From Methylobacter sp. (GTDB lineage Bacteria; Pseudomonadota; Gammaproteobacteria; Methylococcales; Methylomonadaceae), in assembly GCA_003158415.1 (NCBI GenBank), contig PMJA01000277.1, positions 2,556-8,091 on the forward strand: a stretch of DNA of 5,536 bases. Reading direction: 5' to 3'. Both the position numbers and the translations under genes were made by a program. Shown here in pieces: positions 1 to 5,479 of the stretch (position 1 is its first letter; the number at the start of each line of letters is the position of its first letter). The notes below the pieces were generated by a model that was not told where the DNA came from, did not search any database, and saw only the letters and a program-made list of their open reading frames with translations.

Positions 1-40
1 CCAACAAGAACACCCAACTGATATGGAATAATCGTTTCAT
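1..40 (-). CDS. Possible 5' end of a divergent gene with a signal-peptide-like N terminus (partial)
   Basis: Reading leftward from an ATG at 40-38, the first 13 codons give MKRLFHISWVFLL and then run off the window edge. Two basic residues followed by a hydrophobic stretch is what the start of a secretory signal peptide or first membrane segment looks like. A plausible sigma-70-type promoter lies just upstream on the same strand (87-92 and 64-69), which supports a real start. Against it, there is no clear Shine-Dalgarno sequence, and 13 codons cannot establish a gene. The product cannot be named. If real, the gene is divergent from the DMT transporter and would share its control region. Confidence 0.35.
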   Translation of the reverse strand, partial: MKRLFHISWVFLL

Positions 41-63
41 TTTAATGTAATTAATTTATGCAA

Positions 64-78
64 ATAATACTGTATTAT
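64..78. promoter_or_regulatory. 15-base dyad, possible shared operator
   Basis: ATAATAC-T-GTATTAT is a perfect inverted repeat with 7-base arms about a single central base. It covers the -10 of the leftward promoter candidate and the first half of the rightward TATAAT. A regulator bound here would block both. The AT-rich dyad resembles metalloregulator sites (Fur/Zur-like) only in general style and matches no consensus I can name. Confidence 0.35.
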
Positions 79-81
79 AAT
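76..81 (+). promoter_or_regulatory. Candidate -10 element for the DMT transporter gene
   Basis: This is a perfect TATAAT, about 62 bases before the GTG start at 144. No good -35 exists at 16-18 bases upstream (53-58 reads AATTTA). The promoter would therefore need an activator, or it is a chance match in AT-rich DNA. The element overlaps the dyad at 64-78. Confidence 0.35.
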
Positions 82-103
82 TCCACTACCAATTTAAAAT
101 ATC

Positions 104-120
104 CAATAACTGAATTATTG
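104..120 (+). repeat. Inverted repeat in the leader of the DMT gene
   Basis: CAATAA (104-109), a five-base loop, and TTATTG (115-120) form a perfect 6-bp inverted repeat between the -10 candidate and the start codon. The stem is almost all A-T and would be a weak RNA hairpin. A DNA-binding site is equally possible. No T-run follows, so it is not an intrinsic terminator. Confidence 0.3.
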
Positions 121-143
121 CAATTCCTACATGGAACCTCAGC

Positions 144-1187
144 GTGAAAAATCTTCCCGCCGCACGCGGTGCATTCTTGGCATTGTTGGCGGCACTCTTA
201 TTCGGAGCCAGCACGCCACTGGTGCAACGGGTTGGCGTCGGCGTGAGTGCTTGGATGACCGCTGCCATGCTCTATGCGGGGGCTGCGATAATGGGGTTAT
301 TACTGCGTTCCGGCATTGCCAAAGAAGCTGCCTTGCGGCGGCGACACTTGCCGCGTCTTTTGCTCATGGCGTTGTGCGGTGCGGTGATTGGCCCAGTGGC
401 ACTTTCATGGGGGCTGCAACACACGAGCGGCATGAGCGCATCACTCATGCTAACACTGGAAGCCGTGTTTACCGTGCTGCTGTCTTGCCTGCTATATCGA
501 GAGCACATCGACCGCCGTGTAGGACTAGCAATAGCTTTGTTGACGTTAGGCGGCGCCCTGTTGATATTTGATCGCGCAGGAAATGGGACGACGCAGGTTA
601 TCGGCTTGCTTGCTGTCATGGTGGCCACCGTCTCATGGGCCGTGGATAATACCTTGTCGCGGGTATTAGCCGATCTTGATCCCGGACGCGTGGTCTTAGG
701 CAAAGCCACAGTAGGCGCAGCCTGTTCGTTTTTGATTGCGGCGACGACCGGCGAAACGGCCTTGACCTTGTCTGCCGGAGTGGGGCTTTTTCTGATCGGC
801 GCAATCGGTTATGGCCTCAGTCTACGTTTCTATTTACTGGCGCAACGAGCACTCGGCGCAGCCAGGACGGGGTCAGTGTTCGCCACAGCTCCCTTTATTG
901 GTGCGGTAATCGCGTTCGGGCTAGGGGAACGGGGGCTTAGTCCGTGGCTATTAGGCGGTGCTGCACTGATGGTGACGGGTGTCCTGCTGCACTTCTCGGA
1001 ACGACATGAACACAAGCATGAGCATAAGACGCTAGAGCATGAACACGCCCATACTCATGCTGACGGACACCATATCCACACCCATGTTCAGATACCGGTA
1101 GGCTCACATAGTCACCAACATAAACATGAGCCGGTAACGCACATCCATGCGCACACGCCCGACTTACATCATGCTCATAAGCATTAG
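144..1187 (+). CDS. DMT superfamily (EamA-type) transporter with His-rich C-terminal tail
   Basis: This is an inner-membrane drug/metabolite-superfamily transporter of 347 residues. Residues ~9-283 show the usual two EamA halves (about 9-142 and 151-283, roughly ten membrane helices). Typical features include the hydrophobic opening ending FGASTPLVQR, the segment EAVFTVLLSCLLYREH near 106-121, and its counterpart ATAPFIGAVIAFGLGER near 247-263. Residues 288-347 are an add-on containing 23 histidines in 60 positions, with HEHK repeated at 288-295. An even-numbered helix count would leave this tail in the cytoplasm, where it could bind Zn, Ni, Co or Cd. The start is GTG at 144: the in-frame stop TGA at 111 lies upstream, no ATG intervenes, and GGAA at 133-136 sits seven bases before it. 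The gene converges on a His-rich CDF exporter, which supports a metal-related role. The substrate is unknown, and the family also includes amino-acid and metabolite exporters. It is visibly more GC-rich than the leader. Confidence 0.88.
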   Translation: MKNLPAARGAFLALLAALLFGASTPLVQRVGVGVSAWMTAAMLYAGAAIMGLLLRSGIAKEAALRRRHLPRLLLMALCGAVIGPVALSWGLQHTSGMSASLMLTLEAVFTVLLSCLLYREHIDRRVGLAIALLTLGGALLIFDRAGNGTTQVIGLLAVMVATVSWAVDNTLSRVLADLDPGRVVLGKATVGAACSFLIAATTGETALTLSAGVGLFLIGAIGYGLSLRFYLLAQRALGAARTGSVFATAPFIGAVIAFGLGERGLSPWLLGGAALMVTGVLLHFSERHEHKHEHKTLEHEHAHTHADGHHIHTHVQIPVGSHSHQHKHEPVTHIHAHTPDLHHAHKH

Positions 1188-1192
1188 CGCAA

Positions 1193-1223
1193 GTTTGGAC
1201 AAAATGAATCATTTTATCCAAAC
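1193..1223. terminator. 31-base palindrome between convergent genes, possible bidirectional terminator
   Basis: Arms GTTTGGA.AAAATGA and TCATTTT.TCCAAAC form a 15-bp stem centred on base 1208, with a single C/A mismatch (1200 against 1216). It begins six bases after the DMT stop and ends 19 bases before the CDF stop, the usual place for a terminator serving both genes. It lacks a T-run on either side, so a classical intrinsic terminator is not proven. A smaller inverted repeat (TAAAA-TCC-TTTTA, 1233-1245) follows and overlaps the CDF stop codon. Confidence 0.5.
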
Positions 1224-1242
1224 GTGCTGCCTTAAAATCCTT

Positions 1243-2181
1243 TTAGACTATGTGATCTGAAGCTAGCACACAGGGTTTCATCCCGTCACCCAACTCAACC
1301 TGCAAAGTTGCATGCTGAATGTGGAAACGATCATGCAATTCTTCGGCTATCTTAGCCATGAAAACATCGCCTGGGTGACCGTCTGGCATAACAAGATGAA
1401 CCGTCAACGCTGTTTCCGTGGTGCTCATGCCCCAGACATGGAAATCATGCGCTTCAGCAACACCTGGCAGACCGACGAGATAACTTCGGACAAGCAGTGG
1501 GTTGATGCCCACTGGAACTGCGTGCAGGGCTAATTTTATCGACTCCCACAGGAATCCCCATGTGCTGATCAGAATGACAATAACGATAAGTAAGCTTACT
1601 GCTGGGTCTAACCAGAGCCACCCCCCAACAAGGATTCCTACCCCGGCAAGCACCACACCAAGCGAGACGGCGGCGTCTGTAGCCATGTGCAGGAACGCAC
1701 CGCGAATATTCAAATCCGCTTTTCTGCCGGACATGAACAATAACGCCGTCGCCGTATTAATTAATACACCTAAAGCTGCAACCCAAATGATCGTTTCAGC
1801 AGCAACAGGCGTCGGACTCATAAGGCGCTGCATGGTTTCCAAAGCAATTCCACCGGTTACGACCAGCAGCAGGACGGCATTGACCAGCGCCGCCAGAATG
1901 GATGAGCTTCGTAAACCATAGGTAAAGTCTTGGGATGGAGCGCGGCGCGACAGCACATTGGCCCCCCATGCGAGTAGCAGACTTAATACATCACTCAGGT
2001 TATGACTGGCATCTGCCAGTAATGCTATCGAATGCGCCAGAAAGCCATAAACAGCTTCAACTCCGACAAACCCGACATTAAGCAGAATGCCGACGGCAAA
2101 AGCGCGACCGTAATTTGCTGGCTTGTGACAATGGGCATGCCCATGTTCATGTTCATGTTCATGTTTGTGCGTATGTGTCAT
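1243..2181 (-). CDS. czcD: Cation diffusion facilitator (CDF) metal efflux protein, CzcD/ZitB type
   Basis: This is a 312-residue inner-membrane metal/H+ antiporter, expected to export Zn(II) and possibly Cd, Co or Ni from cytoplasm to periplasm. The family's transport site is complete: H60 and D64 in HNLSD of helix 2, and H165 and D169 in HMATD of helix 5, the His-Asp/His-Asp set typical of the zinc-type bacterial members. Six helices span about 26-212. The cytoplasmic C-terminal domain carries the hallmark HDFHVW (245-250) and HIQHATLQVE (287-296). Residues 3-19 hold nine alternating histidines plus C18, a likely metal-binding N terminus. The start ATG at 2181 has AAGAGG eight bases upstream (2190-2195). 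The ATG overlaps the TGA of the truncated CDF fragment just upstream (ATGA), so translation may be coupled. Length is normal and the frame is intact. The symbol names the family; orthology to czcD rather than zitB or dmeF is not settled. Confidence 0.93.
   Translation of the reverse strand: MTHTHKHEHEHEHGHAHCHKPANYGRAFAVGILLNVGFVGVEAVYGFLAHSIALLADASHNLSDVLSLLLAWGANVLSRRAPSQDFTYGLRSSSILAALVNAVLLLVVTGGIALETMQRLMSPTPVAAETIIWVAALGVLINTATALLFMSGRKADLNIRGAFLHMATDAAVSLGVVLAGVGILVGGWLWLDPAVSLLIVIVILISTWGFLWESIKLALHAVPVGINPLLVRSYLVGLPGVAEAHDFHVWGMSTTETALTVHLVMPDGHPGDVFMAKIAEELHDRFHIQHATLQVELGDGMKPCVLASDHIV
2142..2165. repeat. Four tandem copies of a 6-base unit inside the CDF gene
   Basis: CATGTT occurs four times without interruption (2142-2165). 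On the coding strand it encodes alternating Glu-His at about residues 7-13 of the CDF protein. Gain or loss of a unit would add or remove one Glu-His pair without shifting the frame, so this is a slippage-prone segment that could tune the length of the His-rich N terminus. Confidence 0.8.
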
Positions 2182-2345
2182 GGAATTGACCTCTTGATTT
2201 GGGGAAGCAGCGCGGGGTGGTGGCGCATGCAGAGCTCTACAAAAAACATCACACTATTGATGATGAGCACGATCCACAGCACGCGCCCGTGGTTCGCGCG
2301 CATGGCGGTTATCTCGCAGCCTTTATCTTCACAGAAATTTGCCAT
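2178..2345 (-). pseudogene. Truncated second CDF-type cation transporter, N-terminal part only
   Basis: This is a 55-codon open frame from ATG at 2345 to TGA at 2180-2178. Residues 1-38 (MANFCEDKGCEITAMRANHG, then RVLWIVLIINSVMFFVEL) match the N terminus of a CDF-like cation transporter subgroup. That subgroup starts with a Cys-containing C-x-D-K-x-C-E segment followed by helix 1. After residue 38 the sequence becomes CMRHHPALLPQIKRSIP, which does not continue the helix 1-2 region. The metal-site HxxxD motifs and the whole remaining transporter are missing. The junction lies at about 2229-2234. It is not the same protein as the intact CDF, which has a His-rich start. The stop overlaps the next gene's ATG, and that gene's ribosome-binding site lies inside this frame. 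It is probably a deletion relic that may still act as a translated leader. The frame has an in-frame stop upstream and only a weak AAGA before the ATG. Confidence 0.7.
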
Positions 2346-2472
2346 TCGTCTTAATTTTTATCCAAAGCACATGGTAAATAGGGTATCAGGAGGAGCATGT
2401 AAAATTCAGAAAAGCATTCTCTAAAAAAGCCACTAGCAAAATTACCGACCGAAAAACGAGGTAAGTTACACA
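2346..2472. other. AT-rich spacer with no recognisable gene
   Basis: This is 127 bases between the truncated CDF start and the first transposase relic. It must hold whatever promoter drives the leftward CDF genes, but I see no good -35/-10 pair. On the minus strand an ACCCTAT-containing stretch near 2380 faintly recalls MerR-family operators, without a convincing second half-site. Confidence 0.4.
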
Positions 2473-2639
2473 TGACTTTGAGAATCTCCATTCATCGGGG
2501 ACATCGTTTTTACGTTCCAACCGCAAATCCGTCTTAAAGCGCTATCGGTCTCCAATCGATCCAGCAACGCGCGTGTCGTCAGCATGTTATAAATCGTTTT
2601 TGCCACAAAAGCCACCAAAGGAGTGTTTGAATGATAACA
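2473..2639 (-). pseudogene. Transposase relic, N-terminal DUF772-type domain, frameshifted
   Basis: Minus-strand translation from 2639 gives TPLVAFVAKTIYNMLTTRAL, LDRLETDSALRRICGW and then loses frame. Restoring one G in the TGG-AAC at about 2516-2517 continues as ERKNDVPDEWRFSKS. That is the expected sequence of the N-terminal domain found in IS4/IS5/IS1182-superfamily DDE transposases (pattern RLRRICGWE...VP.E.TFSRAF). A stop (TAG, 2640-2642) lies just upstream, and the homology ends near 2473. No catalytic DDE residues are present, so this is a dead fragment of roughly 55 codons. The family assignment comes from remembered motif patterns and not from a search. Confidence 0.65.
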
Positions 2640-2758
2640 CTAAGCTTCTCAAAATCAATTCTGGAAAAACTGCAAAAAACCTGGAAATAGCACTGGCATT
2701 AAGCAATATTCGGTTATATCGATTAGCGTAGGTCATACTCTGGTATTATTAACTGATG
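2640..2758. other. Spacer between two transposase relics
   Basis: This is about 119 AT-rich bases with stops in every frame I read and no recognisable coding similarity, terminal inverted repeat or promoter. It is presumably decayed insertion-sequence DNA or a deletion junction. Confidence 0.4.
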
Positions 2759-2761
2759 TTA

Positions 2762-2956
2762 CGCAGCCAAGCCCGCGTTGGATTTTAATGACTTGTGGAA
2801 CTCTTCGACTTTCCACCGTTTTTGGTAGATCGTAGCGACTTGTCTGCCGTCGCACGCCAAATCGCTGCATACCAGATTCAATAGACCGATGCCTTCCGTT
2901 ATACGCAGCATGCGCAAATCAATTATAATTTGCCCGGCAATAACGCGCTGTTTTGA
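2762..2956 (-). pseudogene. IS4-family transposase relic containing the YREK signature
   Basis: The minus strand is open for 65 codons between TAG (2957-2959) and TAA (2759-2761). It contains GLLNLVCSDLACDGRQVATI followed by YQKRWKVEEFHKSLKSNAGLA. The segment YQKRWKVEEFHKSLK fits Y-x2-R-x3-E-x6-K exactly, the C-terminal signature of IS4-family DDE transposases, including the catalytic Glu (codon 2804-2806). Intact relatives continue with AKSPT; here the homology stops at about 2765 and a stop follows. Upstream, the expected DGS-x-G motif is visible only if one G is removed near 2892, suggesting a second frameshift. The first two catalytic Asp regions are absent. It is a dead remnant, on the same strand as the DUF772 relic but from a different family. 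Confidence 0.8.
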
Positions 2957-3017
2957 CTAAAGGACAAAACTTTTCTAGGCAACTATAGCTGTTGGCATAG
3001 CGGCGCGTGGTTTCATG

Positions 3018-3046
3018 TTGAATGTAGATCAATATTAAGTTTTAGT
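3018..3046 (+). promoter_or_regulatory. Weak candidate promoter for cti
   Basis: TTGAAT (3018-3023, 4/6) and TTTAGT (3041-3046, 4/6) are 17 bases apart. The start codon follows 18 bases after the -10, giving a leader of only about a dozen bases. Matches this poor are common by chance; spacing and position are the only support. Confidence 0.22.
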
Positions 3047-3064
3047 AAACTGGCAGGTGACATT

Positions 3065-5479
3065 GTGGACAAACTCAGAGCAATCGCGGGTAAAAAATTA
3101 TATTTACTGGTATTTCTTATTATTACCGGTTGTGCGTCCATTGTTTATAAGACCATAGATTATGAAAGCTTATATGGATCGTCTGCGCCTAAGCAACGGA
3201 TAATGACGCCAGAGCAAGCCGAGCTTTATCAGCAAGAACATAAGGTGTCTTTTTATAAAGACATCAAGCCGATACTGGACTCACGCTGTGTGTCTTGCCA
3301 CGGCTGTTATGATGCACCCTGCCAGTTAAAGTTGGGGTCAATTGAAGGACTGGACAGAGGCGCAACCAAACAACGTGTTTATAACTCTACCCGATTGACG
3401 GCAGCTGATCCTACCCGGCTTTTTATCGATGCCACCGATACAGAGGGTTGGAGAAAAAAAAGCTTTTATCCAGTTTTAAATGAACGCATTGATACCGAAG
3501 CCGCCAATCTGGATAATTCAGTTTTAGCCAAATTGCTTGACTTAAAACGACTTAATCCGCAGCCAACATCCGGAAAGCTGGATCAGGATTATGCTTTGGC
3601 ATTTGATCGCGAATTGCAATGCTCAACTATAGAAGAATTTCCAAAATACCAGCATGACCATCCCAAGTGGGGAATGCCCTACGCCATGCCAGGTCTTTCG
3701 CTGAAAGAAGAAAATACCCTGAAGCAATGGCTCCAGGAAGGCTCGAAAGTTGAACCACTGCCGCCCTTACCCAGCCAAACTGTTAATGCTGTTGCCCAAT
3801 GGGAGGGCTATTTCAATGGCTCCACTCTCAAACAGCAGCTGGTATTTCGCTATATCTATGAACACCTGTTTATCGGCCATATTCATTTCAAGAATCATCC
3901 TGATAATGAATTTTTTATGTTAGTGCGCTCTAAAACTGCCCCGGGCCAACCCGTTGAGGAACTTAAATCAGTAGTGCCTTATGCTGATCCGGGTGGCAAA
4001 TTTTATTACCGTCTGCGACCTATTACCGAAACCATTGTCGACAAGACTCATTTTGTCTATGAATTAAGTGATCAAAAGATGCAGCGTTATGATGAGCTGT
4101 TTTTTAAGCCGGATTATCAAGTAACAGCATTGCCTTCCTATCAGCCGGAAGTGGCCGCTAATCCCTTTGAAGCCTTTATTGAATTACCCTTGGTATCTAG
4201 GCATCAATTTTTACTGGATGATGCTCAGTATTTTGTCTCAGGATTTATAAAAGGTCCTGTGTGCCGTGGACAAATTGCCTTGGATAGTATCAGAGATCAG
4301 TTCTGGGTTGTTTTTACGAAGCCCGGCCAGTTTTACCCCGAAGATACGACTGGGTTTCTTGCAAAAAACGCACAACTTCTAGCGTTGCCAGGACAGCAAG
4401 GCAATCAAGTAGGCTTGTTTGCATTTACCAAGTACGATGACTTAGGCAAGCAATACCTCAAAGCAAAAAATACGTATATTGATCAGGTGTTACCTAAAAA
4501 CAAAGGTTTTGGCCTCAAAATCATCTGGGACGGAGAGGGGACTAATCAAAATGCGGCGCTTACAGTTTTCAGGCATTTAGACAGCGCAACCGTCACTCAA
4601 GGTTTTATTGGCGATACGCCTTTTACTGGCTGGGTGGTTGATTACCCCATTTTTGAACAACTGCATTACATGTTAGTGGCTGGTTTTAATGTTTATGGAT
4701 CAGCGGGGCTGCAAATTGCCAGCCGAACCTATATGGATTTGTTGCGTCAGGATGCAGAAGATAATTTTTTACGATTTATGCCGTCTATGCAGCGGCAAAT
4801 CATTTATAACAGCTGGTACCCCGGTTTTGACAGCTTACGTACGGCCCCTCCTTTATTAAGCACCGATCATCCCAGCGAAGTTAACTACCAATCCACCGAT
4901 TATAAAAAGGAATTTTTTGACCAGATCAGGCAGAAAATGGGCAAAGCCGCAGGTGTCGTCGATACTATTAACCGGTGTCAGCAGGCTGTATGCATCAGAG
5001 CAGATACTACGCCCGCTCAGCAACAGGCCGATAGTGAAATGCGCAAACTCGCAAAATTGAAAGGTCTGGAATTACATGCACTATCCGATAATATCCTGTT
5101 AAGGGTAAAAACCGGTGATTCCAAGGGTGATCTTGTATATACCTTGTTAATCGACAAGGCCTATAGCAATATATCAACAATGCTGGGTGAAAACTCTCGG
5201 CGGGAGCCTGAGAATGATAGGATTACTATTTATCCGGGCTTTATCGGCAGCTACCCCAACTTCTACTTTAGTGTGGAGAAAGAACAGTTAGGGGAATTTG
5301 TTGACATGATCCGTTTTGCCCAAACTGAAATCGATATAGAACATCTTTACAGTAAGTTTGGTATCCGTCGCACCAATCCTGAAATCTGGCAACATGCAGA
5401 TTGGTTTAATGAGCAACAGAAAATATACAGAGGCGTGGAGGCGGGATTGTTAGATATGAGCCGGTATGACAATTTGTAA
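3065..5479 (+). CDS. cti: Fatty acid cis/trans isomerase (Cti), c-type haem protein
   Basis: Cti converts cis-unsaturated acyl chains of membrane phospholipids to trans without moving the double bond. It rigidifies the membrane under solvent, heat or heavy-metal stress, and it works from the periplasm using a covalently bound haem c. The protein has 804 residues, a little longer than the ~766 of Pseudomonas Cti. A signal segment (KKLYLLVFLIITGC, 10-23) ends in a lipobox-like ITGC, so it may be lipid-anchored at C23. The haem motif is C75-V-S-C-H79, within CVSCHGCYDAPCQLKL, with extra cysteines C81 and C86. Further family-like segments are EHLFIGHIHF (~267-276) and FIKGPVCRGQIALDSI (C400). The start is GTG at 3065, with AGGTGA at 3055-3060 four bases before it. 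The gene appears monocistronic. It is more AT-rich than the transporter genes and is separated from them by transposase debris. The frame is complete, with TAA at 5477-5479. Confidence 0.93.
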   Translation: MDKLRAIAGKKLYLLVFLIITGCASIVYKTIDYESLYGSSAPKQRIMTPEQAELYQQEHKVSFYKDIKPILDSRCVSCHGCYDAPCQLKLGSIEGLDRGATKQRVYNSTRLTAADPTRLFIDATDTEGWRKKSFYPVLNERIDTEAANLDNSVLAKLLDLKRLNPQPTSGKLDQDYALAFDRELQCSTIEEFPKYQHDHPKWGMPYAMPGLSLKEENTLKQWLQEGSKVEPLPPLPSQTVNAVAQWEGYFNGSTLKQQLVFRYIYEHLFIGHIHFKNHPDNEFFMLVRSKTAPGQPVEELKSVVPYADPGGKFYYRLRPITETIVDKTHFVYELSDQKMQRYDELFFKPDYQVTALPSYQPEVAANPFEAFIELPLVSRHQFLLDDAQYFVSGFIKGPVCRGQIALDSIRDQFWVVFTKPGQFYPEDTTGFLAKNAQLLALPGQQGNQVGLFAFTKYDDLGKQYLKAKNTYIDQVLPKNKGFGLKIIWDGEGTNQNAALTVFRHLDSATVTQGFIGDTPFTGWVVDYPIFEQLHYMLVAGFNVYGSAGLQIASRTYMDLLRQDAEDNFLRFMPSMQRQIIYNSWYPGFDSLRTAPPLLSTDHPSEVNYQSTDYKKEFFDQIRQKMGKAAGVVDTINRCQQAVCIRADTTPAQQQADSEMRKLAKLKGLELHALSDNILLRVKTGDSKGDLVYTLLIDKAYSNISTMLGENSRREPENDRITIYPGFIGSYPNFYFSVEKEQLGEFVDMIRFAQTEIDIEHLYSKFGIRRTNPEIWQHADWFNEQQKIYRGVEAGLLDMSRYDNL

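Larger units (their letters stand above)
64..92 (-). promoter_or_regulatory. Candidate leftward promoter
   Basis: On the minus strand, TTGGTA (plus 87-92, 4/6 match to the -35 consensus) is followed after exactly 17 bases by TATTAT (plus 64-69, 5/6 match to the -10). It would start transcription about 17 bases before the ATG at 40. The region is AT-rich, so chance matches are likely; spacing and position are the main support. Confidence 0.35.

Noticed and set aside
131..571. Plus-strand 146-codon ATG frame overlapping the start of the DMT gene
   Set aside because: It lies in another frame inside the well-supported EamA domain, is rich in Arg, Cys and His with no membrane pattern, and looks like a GC-rich shadow.
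937..1221. Minus-strand 94-codon open frame opposite the DMT tail
   Set aside because: It is the shadow of the repetitive CAT/CAC histidine codons of the transporter; the composition mirrors the His tail and no motif is present.
2370..2410. Possible MerR-type promoter for the CDF genes on the minus strand (CTGATA, 19 bases, then a -10-like element; ACCCTAT half-site)
   Set aside because: The long spacer and one half-site are suggestive, but the -10 match is poor and the second half-site does not mirror the first.
2032..2424. Plus-strand 130-codon open frame across the CDF start and upstream DNA
   Set aside because: It is antisense to the His-rich start of the CDF gene and to the truncated CDF fragment, both of which have clear family motifs. 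Its own translation is low-complexity and matches nothing I know.
2754..2767. GATGTTACGCAGC, resembling a string known from class 1 integron attI1 surroundings
   Set aside because: Only 13 bases agree, no integrase, attC site or cassette is nearby, and part of the match falls in the IS4 relic's coding sequence.
2914..2933. GCAAAT / ATTTGC inverted repeat
   Set aside because: It sits inside the IS4 relic, has an 8-base spacer and only 6-base arms in AT-rich DNA, and is not at an element end.
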